A stretch of 64,000 bases of DNA from positions 1 through 64,000 of the forward strand of contig NZ_QWLJ01000002.1 in the NCBI RefSeq assembly GCF_009917385.1, read 5' to 3'. The notes beneath the pieces are model-generated. The model did no database searches and was not told the DNA's origin. It saw nothing but the letters and a program-made list of their open reading frames with translations. The translations under genes were made by a program, and so were the position numbers. Shown here one piece after another: positions 33,705 to 42,866 of this stretch; position 1 is the stretch's first letter; each line of letters begins with the position of its first letter. This stretch comes from Roseburia sp. 1XD42-34 (GTDB lineage Bacteria > Bacillota > Bacilli > Bacillales > Amphibacillaceae).

Positions 33705-34844
33705 ATGAAGGCGATTCTTGTTGACGACGAAAAGTTAGCGTTAGATTATTTGGAACAACAAATTAAAAAAATTGGTAGAGTAGAAGTTATTGGCAAATTT
33801 ACTAATCCGGTACATGCTCATGAAAGTATCCTTAAAGAAGATGTGGATGTGCTATTTTTAGATATCCAGTTACCAGAAATTAATGGAATGCGTTTGGCAG
33901 AAAAAGTTTTGGAAAATAAGCCTAATTTGACAATAGTATTTGTAACGGCTTATGACAAGTATGCTGTAAAAGCATTTGAGCTTAATGCAGTTGATTATTT
34001 ACTTAAACCGATTCCATTTGATCGTTTGAAAAAGACAGTTGAACGGATAGAAAATCAATGCAATCAGCAATCAACTGTCGAAAAAACTTTACCACTCTAT
34101 GTAAATGTACTTGGCCAGTTTTCAATTGAACCGGTAAAAGGACAACCTGAATTTGTATCTTGGCGGACTAAAAAAGCAGCAGAGTTATTTTTATATTTAC
34201 TGCATCAAAAAGGGAAAATGGTGAGGAAATCATTTTTAATTGACTTGCTTTGGCCAGATGTAGAGTTGGAACGGGCAAGTGCTTTGTTATACACGACGAT
34301 TTATTATGTACGAAAAACGTTAAGAAAATATCATAAACATTTGAGATTAGAAAACGTTTCTGATGGTTATGTCTTGGAAACAGAGAATATTATCCTTGAT
34401 TTTAATGAATGGAAGGAAAAGATAAAAACATTACCTCCGGTTAGCCAAACATCGATTAATACTTATATTCAAGTAATGTCCTTATATAAGGGAGGCTATT
34501 TACAAGGATACGACTTTTGGTGGGCAGAATCGGAACGTTATTATTGGGAACAGATTTGGTTAACGAAGGCTATGGAGATAGCAAGATTTTATCAAGATAA
34601 CCATGACATAGCAGGAGCAAAACTGTGGTATAGTCATATTTGTCAATATCATCCGGAAATGGAAAAATCTCATTTTGCTTTAATGAAAATTTATGCATTT
34701 GAAGATAACCAAGCACTTGTTCACCAACAATATGACTCCTTGAAAACTTATTTACAAGATGAAATGGGAGTGTCGCCGAGTAAGGAAATTGGAAAATGGT
34801 ATGAAGATTGGAAGGAAGGTAGAATTAACGTTCTATACTCCTAA
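33705..34844 (+). CDS. SARP-like response regulator (receiver + DNA-binding + BTAD domain)
   Basis: 379 aa, GGAGGAG before ATG 33705. Receiver 1-120: acidic pair Asp7-Asp8, phosphoacceptor Asp53 in VLFLDIQLPE, Thr81 and Lys101 (LLKPI). Then an OmpR-like winged helix (about 130-230; FVSWRTKKAAELFLYLL, RASALLYTTIYYVRKTLRK) and a helical bacterial transcriptional activation domain (240-375). SARP regulators switch on neighbouring gene clusters, often from direct repeats. It lies just before the pilus operon and is the obvious candidate activator. No histidine kinase is adjacent. Confidence 0.87.
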   Translation: MKAILVDDEKLALDYLEQQIKKIGRVEVIGKFTNPVHAHESILKEDVDVLFLDIQLPEINGMRLAEKVLENKPNLTIVFVTAYDKYAVKAFELNAVDYLLKPIPFDRLKKTVERIENQCNQQSTVEKTLPLYVNVLGQFSIEPVKGQPEFVSWRTKKAAELFLYLLHQKGKMVRKSFLIDLLWPDVELERASALLYTTIYYVRKTLRKYHKHLRLENVSDGYVLETENIILDFNEWKEKIKTLPPVSQTSINTYIQVMSLYKGGYLQGYDFWWAESERYYWEQIWLTKAMEIARFYQDNHDIAGAKLWYSHICQYHPEMEKSHFALMKIYAFEDNQALVHQQYDSLKTYLQDEMGVSPSKEIGKWYEDWKEGRINVLYS

Positions 34845-35125
34845 ACTACTAAAGATAGCATTGCAAATCAATTAAATAAAGCAGAAGATCAAGATTGCTA
34901 TATATTTAAGCATCTATTTTTATACGTTACTATTTGGCAATGTAGAGAAAAATGGTTAGGAAGTTTTAAGGGCATGATAGTTCGTTAATCGTGCACAATG
35001 TGGACCTAGTTAAATCCTTTCAACTATCAGAATCCCTAAGATTAATTTATTCTTACAATATGCTTATGTTTATTAGGAACATAGATTATATATGATCCTG
35101 ATAATAATATGTTGGTTAATGAAAG

Positions 35126-35169
35126 ATTCGAACTTAAAATGGTTAGTCCATTTTAGTTCGAATTTTTTT
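35126..35169 (+). terminator. Terminator after the SARP-type regulator region
   Basis: ATTCGAACT-TAAAATGG and CCATTTT-AGTTCGAAT form a long stem around TTAGT, followed by TTTTTTT. It lies 280 bases past the regulator stop; 34845-35125 shows no gene. Confidence 0.85.
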
Positions 35170-35172
35170 ATA

Positions 35173-35439
35173 AAGATAAGAAAGTATAAACTTAGGCGCT
35201 TGGGGAAAAAGAAATACCGAATAGACCACGTCTGCTCCATTGGCCAGCAACGATGCGACTTTAGAAATGCACCCTCCGATAAGGCGTCAGCGGTTCGTGG
35301 CTAAGAGGAAGGCCGACTAAAAACGGGCTTGCCGCCAGATGTCGGCATACCCCTGTTGCATGGGCATGAAGTCCTTTATCTTTAGTTGATTCATTCCATT
35401 CACTCCGTTGCTAAACGGGCGCCCTTCCCCTTTGTTCTT
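35173..35439 (+). repeat. Repeat family R1, copy 7
   Basis: Starts AGATAAGAAAGTATAAACTT immediately after the terminator and ends CCCCTTTGTTCTT. Internal blocks AGCAACGATGCGACTTTAG, AAGGCCGACT, GGGCTTGCCGCCAG and GTCGGCATACCCCTGTTGCA are clear. It precedes the pilus operon. Confidence 0.8.
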
Positions 35440-35471
35440 ATGTTTAATGTATGGGCGTTTTAGTTTCGTTC

Positions 35472-35503
35472 GTTTAATAAATGTTTAGATGTGTTTATTA
35501 AAC
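35472..35503. promoter_or_regulatory. Inverted repeat upstream of the pilus operon
   Basis: GTTTAATAAA (35472-35481) and TTTATTAAAC (35494-35503) are perfect arms around a 12-base centre that itself has TGTTTAGA. It lies about 80 bases before the first pilus gene, in the only space for its promoter. Candidate activator or repressor site. Confidence 0.5.
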
Positions 35504-35581
35504 TATGGGTCACTATCGCTAGTATTAAATTACAGGATAAGGAGAACGAATTACTTTTAGCTGAAAGGAGGAGTATAGCAC

Positions 35582-38500
35582 GTGCGACAAACACGAATGA
35601 CAAGCAAAATGAGAAGAATGCGTAAGATGAAGAAAACTCGTATGTGGTTTGCGTTTTTTTTGGTTTTCATTCTATTAACATCAGCTTTTGCCCCAGTTGT
35701 TATAAGCGGGCAAGGTGATATAAAGCAAACTTCACCATCCCTTGATGTTCAAGTCAATAAAGATGCTGAAATAGAGAGAGCAGTAATAACTTTAAGATCT
35801 TCACAACCTGTACTTGATAAAGCAGAGGTAGTTCTTCCTGATGAAGGGGTATTTAGCGAGTCGCTAACAAAAGAATTAAATGAACAATCAAAGGATACAA
35901 CAATCAAGTATGACAATAAAAAACACAAACTTCATATTCAATGGAATAAAAGTGTGAAAAAACAAGAAGCTAGATTTGTTTTAACAGACAACTATAAGGA
36001 AGAAATGAAGTTAACGGCAATAGGGATTATAGATGGAAAACAGGTTGCAGTTAAAGAAAATACTATTTTTATTCCTCCACAGGAAAAAGCAAAAAAAATG
36101 GATGAAGCGAATACAAACGATCAACAAGATACGCCTGTAAAAGAATCAGTTCCACCTAACAAACAGCAAGAGGATAAGGTAGAACAATCAAAAAATACAG
36201 CAGATAACAAGCAAACGGATAAACGAATGCATGAAAAAGAAAAACATGCAAAAAATGCTAGTAAAAAGAAAGAATTAACAGTAGAACCCATGGTCGGAAA
36301 TGAAAATATAGATATAGATTTATCTCCACTTAAATCTAAAGTTCTAGCTGGCAAACAGGCAGTTTATCAGCTGTCTTTAAAATTTACTGGATCAAAGACA
36401 ACTTTTAATAACGCCAAAATCGTAATTAATCTACCAAAGGAAAATTTCAGCTCTTTTACCCAAAGTCTAGATGAATTAAAAATAAATGATGTCACTCCAA
36501 ATTGGGATAAAGAAATGAATCAATTAGTTTATCATTTCGATTCTATAAAGTCAGGAAAAACATATGAAACGGTCTACAGGATAAACACAGAAAATGGAAT
36601 ATCACCTAATGAGAAAGAATTACAATCAAAAGTAACTTTCTCAGCTGATGAAATAGGAGCCATATCTGATCAAGCTTCTATAATTATGAATGCTTCAACT
36701 CCAATGAATATAAGTAAGAGGTATATCAAATCAGAAAAAAATGGTGAACCTATTACTGCTCCTATACCAGGAAGTAAGACGCTTTGGGAAATTCAAGTGA
36801 ATATTCCCAAAGAGAGCAATGGGCAAATGTTCTTACAGGAAAATGAAATATTAGTTCTTGAAGATATCCTGCCAGAAGGTTTGGAATATGATTCTATGGA
36901 AGAAGGAAAAGAACCTGTAGAGAATGAAGGTAGACTTACATGGGAATATACTTCGCCTACAATAGAGCAACAAAAGAGCAAAAACGACTCGTTATTTTCC
37001 AAAAAAATAAGAGTATGGCTCAAGGTTAAAGATAAAAATACCATTGAAACAACACAAAATAACATAGCCAAAGTAAAGGCACATACCATAGACGGTAAAA
37101 AGATAGAGGAAAATGCTGAACAAGGGTTATATATTATTGATGCAGAAGATTTTACTGGAGAAGTGAATGGTACATTTATTCGCCATGGACATTTAGGACC
37201 ACTTAATGGTGCAGGGGAATTAAACACAGACTATAAGAGTGACAAAAACCCCGTTATAGGTGAGGACGATATTGTTACGTTTGCTCATAACACAGCAATC
37301 GGAGGACCAAATTATAATTTATATCAAGGTGATTTTAAACAATATGTGATGACATATAGAATAGACCCTCGTCTACATTTAGAGCAGTTAAAAACACCAG
37401 GTGAATTTTTCTTTCGTCCTATCACGGCTATTCCTTCGAGCTATGCATCATCTGTTCCACTAGATGCTTATGTTGGCTTCGATGTTTATGTAAGTGTAAA
37501 TGGAAGAGAACAATTAGCTATTTCTAATGCTGATCACAATAGAGTATATACGCGAGCAGATTTAGGCGTAGACGATAACGATAGAATAGAGTATGTCAAA
37601 TATGATTTCTTTAATCCGCAAACGGGAGATAAAGGTGCACCGCAAGGTGTTTTTTCGCAAGTACCGGATAAGACAGTAGATCAATCGAAGAAAATTACCG
37701 AGTTTGGAACTGGTTTAGCTGCCTATCAATTTACTGTAAATGAAAATGAGACAGGGAAGGCTAAAAACATTCTTGAATTTTATGGTATAAACTCATTTGG
37801 AGACAAGTTTGAAGTCCCTTATAAGAAAGCAGATGGGAATCCAAGGAGTGCAGATTTTATAGGTTCACCACGTCATGTAACCATTTCTAAAAATCCTCCT
37901 TCACAACCGCCCGTAGCAACAATTGGTGTTGAGTTATTGGATCAAGACGATGGTAAAGTAATAACGGGGAAAAATAGAATGAGCGTGAATTTAAATAATG
38001 ATCCAACATCTACGGAAAAATTAACGAAAAAAATGGAAGCATCTGTTTTGTTACCTGCTGGCGTAATGATTGATTCTAATCCAAATGCCGAATTTTCGGG
38101 GCAAAGCGGTAAGTATAAAGTATTAAGTGATGATTACAACAACAGTGGACGCCAATTAGTGAAATTTACATGGGATGACTCATATTTACAACCTGGTCGT
38201 TCTCTTTCTGCTCAAATTAACGTGATGATAGCAGAGTATGCTCCTAATTATTTACTGTTTGATGTGTATGGATTTTCTGGTAATGAATCGTTAAGAGCTC
38301 CTGATAGTCAAGAGCAAACGATAACGTCAACGTTATTACAAACGGATGAAGATGATTTGAACCAGGATGGGGATAAAAAACAGCCAAGATTAAAATCAGG
38401 AAATGAATATGTGATGACAGGAAACTATAGCTTAGAAACAGAAAAATTCGTAAAAGGAGAACTAGACGATACGTATACGAATTTTGGGAAAACAATACCT

Positions 38501-39949
38501 GGAGGCTTCATCGATTATCGCTTGAAAATAACCAATACAACAGGAAAAGACATCTATCATATGACATTGATCGATGTTTTACCGTCTGAAGGAGATCTCG
38601 GTATTACAGATAATATCGAGCGAGGTAGTAAATTTACACCAACATTAACAGCAGATGGTGTTCATTTACCAAAAGAGTGGCAAGAAAAAGTAGATATACT
38701 TTACAGTTCCGTTCAGACTCCAAAGCGTGATGACTTAATTCGTCATACGGATTATCCGGAAACTGCCACGCCTTTAACAAATCCTCCTCAAGCAGAAGAA
38801 CCAAATTGGTTAACTGCAGATGAAGTAACAGATTGGAACCAAGTTCGTTCATTTAAATTAGAAATGAAAGATGATGTGCACTGGATAAAGGGGCATGATA
38901 TTGAAATAGAATTTCGAATGAAAGCACCACAGGTCACTGAAGAGCAAGCTAAAGAGCTGCTAGATTCAGAAGAAGACCCCTCCCTAAGAGCAGCATGGAA
39001 TTCATTCGCCATTGCAACAGACAATGGTCAACCTGTAGAACCAGCACGAGTAGGAGTTTATATGGAAGAAACAGTTGATCCAAATGTGAATAAAACTGTA
39101 AATGGTAAAGACTCATTAGAATTGGAAAACCGTAATCAAGCGTTTACGTGGGAAGTAGATTTTGATTTTGGTAATCGTACCGGCAAATGGGATGTTGTTG
39201 AACTGAGTGATAAATTGCACCAGTTATTGGAAATCGTTGAAGTTGAAGTGGTGGATCAAGCAGGTAATGATGTAAGTAGTAATGGTGTATTAAACGTTAA
39301 CAAAAAAACAAATTTAGTTTCGTTTAAACCAGAAAAAAAGGATAATTCTTATCTCTATTTACAAGATCAGGTGTATAAGTTAAAAATAAAATCGAAAATT
39401 AGCGATACAGCAACACCGCAAGAGTTACTTCCTTATATTGAAGCAAACGGGATTCCGAATGAAGGTGTATTGACGGTTGATGATATACCAACAACGTCAA
39501 ATGAAGCTTATGTAAAACCACCCGAATTAAAAGGGGCTCTGACAATTACGAAGGTTGATAAGGAAACAAAAAGCAAATTAGCTGGAGCAGAATTTGAGCT
39601 TCAAGATGAGAAAGGCGATGTGATAGCGACAAAAACAACAGATGATAATGGGGAAATAACTTTTGAATATTTGCCATTAGGTGATTATCAACTTGTAGAA
39701 ACAAAGGCTCCAACTTATATAGATGAAAATGGAGGTGAAAAAACATATCGACTCCTTGCCAAACCAATCGATATTTCAATAACGGCTAAGGACTTACATG
39801 TGCAGAAAGATATAGAAAATTCTAAGTCAGCTTGGTTATTGCCTTCTACAGGGGGTATTGGAAGTTTGGTGTTTTATGTCGCAGGTGCAGTACTTATGAT
39901 TGGTGCCATTGTTTGGTTGCTAAAGAGAAGAAAACAAGAAATGAAGTAG
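35582..39949 (+). CDS. Large LPxTG surface protein, pilus-associated adhesin
   Basis: 1455 aa, GTG start 8 bases after AAAGGAGGAG. Basic lead and hydrophobic core (MWFAFFLVFILLTSAFAP) give a signal peptide. Residues about 45-165 form a domain also found in the next protein, then a Lys/Gln/Glu-rich linker, then long beta-rich regions of isopeptide/adhesin type. A Cna_B/SpaA domain at about 1320-1400 (GALTITKVDKETKSKLAGAE ... LVETKAPTYI) is followed by sortase signal LPSTGG, a membrane helix and RRK tail. Likely a pilus tip or wall-anchored adhesin. Ligand unknown. Confidence 0.85.
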   Translation: MRQTRMTSKMRRMRKMKKTRMWFAFFLVFILLTSAFAPVVISGQGDIKQTSPSLDVQVNKDAEIERAVITLRSSQPVLDKAEVVLPDEGVFSESLTKELNEQSKDTTIKYDNKKHKLHIQWNKSVKKQEARFVLTDNYKEEMKLTAIGIIDGKQVAVKENTIFIPPQEKAKKMDEANTNDQQDTPVKESVPPNKQQEDKVEQSKNTADNKQTDKRMHEKEKHAKNASKKKELTVEPMVGNENIDIDLSPLKSKVLAGKQAVYQLSLKFTGSKTTFNNAKIVINLPKENFSSFTQSLDELKINDVTPNWDKEMNQLVYHFDSIKSGKTYETVYRINTENGISPNEKELQSKVTFSADEIGAISDQASIIMNASTPMNISKRYIKSEKNGEPITAPIPGSKTLWEIQVNIPKESNGQMFLQENEILVLEDILPEGLEYDSMEEGKEPVENEGRLTWEYTSPTIEQQKSKNDSLFSKKIRVWLKVKDKNTIETTQNNIAKVKAHTIDGKKIEENAEQGLYIIDAEDFTGEVNGTFIRHGHLGPLNGAGELNTDYKSDKNPVIGEDDIVTFAHNTAIGGPNYNLYQGDFKQYVMTYRIDPRLHLEQLKTPGEFFFRPITAIPSSYASSVPLDAYVGFDVYVSVNGREQLAISNADHNRVYTRADLGVDDNDRIEYVKYDFFNPQTGDKGAPQGVFSQVPDKTVDQSKKITEFGTGLAAYQFTVNENETGKAKNILEFYGINSFGDKFEVPYKKADGNPRSADFIGSPRHVTISKNPPSQPPVATIGVELLDQDDGKVITGKNRMSVNLNNDPTSTEKLTKKMEASVLLPAGVMIDSNPNAEFSGQSGKYKVLSDDYNNSGRQLVKFTWDDSYLQPGRSLSAQINVMIAEYAPNYLLFDVYGFSGNESLRAPDSQEQTITSTLLQTDEDDLNQDGDKKQPRLKSGNEYVMTGNYSLETEKFVKGELDDTYTNFGKTIPGGFIDYRLKITNTTGKDIYHMTLIDVLPSEGDLGITDNIERGSKFTPTLTADGVHLPKEWQEKVDILYSSVQTPKRDDLIRHTDYPETATPLTNPPQAEEPNWLTADEVTDWNQVRSFKLEMKDDVHWIKGHDIEIEFRMKAPQVTEEQAKELLDSEEDPSLRAAWNSFAIATDNGQPVEPARVGVYMEETVDPNVNKTVNGKDSLELENRNQAFTWEVDFDFGNRTGKWDVVELSDKLHQLLEIVEVEVVDQAGNDVSSNGVLNVNKKTNLVSFKPEKKDNSYLYLQDQVYKLKIKSKISDTATPQELLPYIEANGIPNEGVLTVDDIPTTSNEAYVKPPELKGALTITKVDKETKSKLAGAEFELQDEKGDVIATKTTDDNGEITFEYLPLGDYQLVETKAPTYIDENGGEKTYRLLAKPIDISITAKDLHVQKDIENSKSAWLLPSTGGIGSLVFYVAGAVLMIGAIVWLLKRRKQEMK

Positions 39950-40048
39950 AAAACATTTGCATTTTGCCCGCCTTTCTAAGGTTGTTTAATAGTTGTTAAG
40001 ATTCAACATCTATTATAAAAGCAGCTTTTTAAGAAGGGGGGGCAACTA

Positions 40049-42757
40049 ATGAGGAGAAAATCGAAAGATATTTTGTTTTTTATGCTTGCCATATTCGTTT
40101 GTTTTCAAGTAATTCATCCAGTTATATCTCTTGCCAAAACAGATCAGCGGAAACAACTTATGTTGGATATGCAAATTGTTGAGAAAGCTAGTTCAAGTAA
40201 AGCAATTATTCAATTGAATGCTAGTGCTGCATTGGAAATGATTAAAATTAAACTTCCTGCTGATACTTCTTATGACGAAAAACAAACGGAAAAGTTACAA
40301 CAAACAGGAATTACAGCAAAATATGATTCCAAACAGCATGAAATACATCTAACCAGAAGTGCTGATTTTAAAAAATGGCACACAGCTTTTGTGTTAACAA
40401 ATCTAAAGCAACTAGAAAATAAATTGGTCGGGGTTGGGCTAGTTGATCAGAAAAAAGCAATTAAAGAAGAGCTTATTTTTCAAGTTAATCTGGACGCAGA
40501 TAAAGTAAAACAGCCCGAAGAGAAAAAACAAGTACCTGTAGATGAAAAAGTAAGCAAGGAAGCAGTAACGGACATTACTACCAAAGAGAATAATACCCAA
40601 AACCAGGGAAAAGAGACAAAACATACCGAAAAAAACACATCGCAAGTACAGAAACACCAACAAGAGATTACGTCTGAAACCCTTTCTCAGGAGAAGAAAA
40701 ACATCAAACCTCCGATTCAATCCACTTGGCCAGAACCTGGTTCTTTGAAGTTAAATAAAGAAGCTACGGCGACGGATGAATATGCAGAGTGGGAAGTTGA
40801 ATTGACTGTGGAAGGGAAAGATTTAAAGCGTAGCTCAGATATCGTTCTTGTATTTGATCGCTCCAATAGCATGGTCTCAAACAGACTTAAGAAAGCAAAG
40901 CTTGCTGCTAATCAGTTTGTGGATCAATTATTAGTAGAAAATTTAACAACTAGAATTGCATTAGTTCCTTTTGGCAGTAAAGCCGATCCATCTACGGGTT
41001 TTATAGGCTATAACAGTAAAACAAGATTAAAAAATGCAATTAATGCAATTAGAGTTACTGGAGGAAATGACGGAGGAACGAATATTCAAGCAGGGCTTCA
41101 TCAGGCGCAGAACCTACTAGATACTCATAGTAATGCAGATAGGAAAACTATTGTTCTATTAAGTGATGGAGAGCCGACTTTTAGCTTTATAGCTAGAAAT
41201 GCAGAAGCCTACGCTTGGCCTAATAATAAATATAATTTTATTTTGTCTGATTTTGATTATAATTCCCGAATAGGAAGAGGAAATTCATATGGATTAGGTT
41301 GGCTAGAGCGCTATAGGTTAGGTTGGTATAGAGTAGAAACCAACGGAATTGCAACTATCTCTGAAGCAGCCCATATTATAAATTCCGGTTTGGATATTTA
41401 TTCTATCGGTCTTGAAGTTGGACGAAACAGAGATGCAAGGTATGTGCTTCATAATAGCCAAAATAAAGGATATTATGAAGGCGGTGAAGATGATCTAAGT
41501 CAAATTTTTGCAGAAGTTGCAAAAGGCTTGTCAAGTTATGCTGCAAATGGCGCTGTTGTAACGGACCCTATGGGAAAAATGTTTAACTTAGTAAAAGACG
41601 GCAGTTATCGTGGACAAAATTTTGCTGCAAGCCATGGAGAGGTAAAATGGGATGGCGCCAACGAAACGTTCACGTGGGATATTGGTGATATTAAAGAGAA
41701 TGAAATTTACACGTTAAAGTATAAAGTGACTATTGATTGGGATGAAAATCCGAAAGGGAATGAGGTGTATCCAACTAATGGAGATACACCGTTAAACTAT
41801 ACGGAACCAAATGGAAACCCACAAACAAAGCCATTCCCTATTCCAAAAGCAGGAATCGTCAAAGGAAAGATTATCAAAAAAGGCTATCGTGTAAATGTTG
41901 ATGGGCAGCCAGTTAATAAGGACGGAAATGTCGTTTCTGACCCATCAGAAGCGGAGCAATTTTATGAAGAAGTTCATAAAGAAGATGGGCAAGAAGAATT
42001 AAAATTTAATGAAACATACCAAGTAACGGCGAAGGATATTGCTGATTACACATTACATGTAGGCAATCATTCCGAACGTATCGATTTACAACCAGATAAG
42101 CCATTAGAAACAGTTTGGTTCGGCTATGTTAAAGCGACAGATCTGATTGCTGGTGACGTGACAGCAGAATATGTTGATGAAAAAGGCAATAAAATAGCCG
42201 CAAGTGAGGTTTTTAGCGGTGAAATTGGAGATACGTATACAACGAAGCAAAAGAATATTCCAGGATATACCTTTGTTAAAGTAGATGAGGAAGGTGCTCC
42301 TGCAACTGGAAAGTTCCAAAAAGAAGCGCAAATTGTCCGTTATATATATAAGCAAAAGCTTGGTACCATAACGATTCAGAAAGTGGATAAACATGGTAAA
42401 GCATTGCAGGGGGCAACATTTAAATTAAAAGGTAGTAAAGGACAAGAGGTCGAATCTCAGACAACTAACGAAGATGGACTAGCTACATTTAAGAATTTAC
42501 CGTGGGGTAAGTATGAACTTGTAGAAACAAAGGCTCCAGAAGGTTACCGTTTATTAAATAAGCCGCTAAATGTAGAAATAACTGGAGAAAATCTCTATGA
42601 AGAGCTAGAAGTGGAAAATAGCAAAAATGGCTGGCTTTTACCTGATACTGGTGGGTTAGGTACGCTTTTATTTTACGGGTTCGGAGCAGTATTCATGCTA
42701 GTAGCTTTCCTCCTTTTATTGCGAAAAAAGAAGGCGGCTCCGTCACCAAAAGAATAA
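40049..42757 (+). CDS. vWFA-domain LPxTG pilus protein
   Basis: 902 aa with signal peptide (ILFFMLAIFVCFQVIHPVIS). Residues about 35-150 repeat the N-terminal domain of the preceding protein, then a charged linker. A von Willebrand A domain follows at about 260-490: MIDAS Asp-x-Ser-x-Ser in VFDRSNS, and LLSDGEPTF. Next a Cna_B domain with ITIQKVDKHGKALQGATFKL and ELVETKAPEGYRLL, then LPDTGG, a membrane helix and RKKK tail. vWFA pilins sit at the pilus tip and bind host or surface ligands. Start ATG behind GAAGGGGGG. 99 bases after the previous gene. Confidence 0.9.
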   Translation: MRRKSKDILFFMLAIFVCFQVIHPVISLAKTDQRKQLMLDMQIVEKASSSKAIIQLNASAALEMIKIKLPADTSYDEKQTEKLQQTGITAKYDSKQHEIHLTRSADFKKWHTAFVLTNLKQLENKLVGVGLVDQKKAIKEELIFQVNLDADKVKQPEEKKQVPVDEKVSKEAVTDITTKENNTQNQGKETKHTEKNTSQVQKHQQEITSETLSQEKKNIKPPIQSTWPEPGSLKLNKEATATDEYAEWEVELTVEGKDLKRSSDIVLVFDRSNSMVSNRLKKAKLAANQFVDQLLVENLTTRIALVPFGSKADPSTGFIGYNSKTRLKNAINAIRVTGGNDGGTNIQAGLHQAQNLLDTHSNADRKTIVLLSDGEPTFSFIARNAEAYAWPNNKYNFILSDFDYNSRIGRGNSYGLGWLERYRLGWYRVETNGIATISEAAHIINSGLDIYSIGLEVGRNRDARYVLHNSQNKGYYEGGEDDLSQIFAEVAKGLSSYAANGAVVTDPMGKMFNLVKDGSYRGQNFAASHGEVKWDGANETFTWDIGDIKENEIYTLKYKVTIDWDENPKGNEVYPTNGDTPLNYTEPNGNPQTKPFPIPKAGIVKGKIIKKGYRVNVDGQPVNKDGNVVSDPSEAEQFYEEVHKEDGQEELKFNETYQVTAKDIADYTLHVGNHSERIDLQPDKPLETVWFGYVKATDLIAGDVTAEYVDEKGNKIAASEVFSGEIGDTYTTKQKNIPGYTFVKVDEEGAPATGKFQKEAQIVRYIYKQKLGTITIQKVDKHGKALQGATFKLKGSKGQEVESQTTNEDGLATFKNLPWGKYELVETKAPEGYRLLNKPLNVEITGENLYEELEVENSKNGWLLPDTGGLGTLLFYGFGAVFMLVAFLLLLRKKKAAPSPKE

Positions 42758-42866
42758 TCCCTATCTATTACTTTGCTTTAAGGTGGTGATAAATCTAAGC
42801 GCTAATCCTTATTAAAATGATAAAATTACTAGAATTAATGTGTAATTAAAGAGAGGAGAAGAATAG

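Noticed and set aside
35092-35304. 70-codon plus ORF after the SARP-type regulator
   Set aside because: It crosses a strong terminator and enters an R1 repeat.
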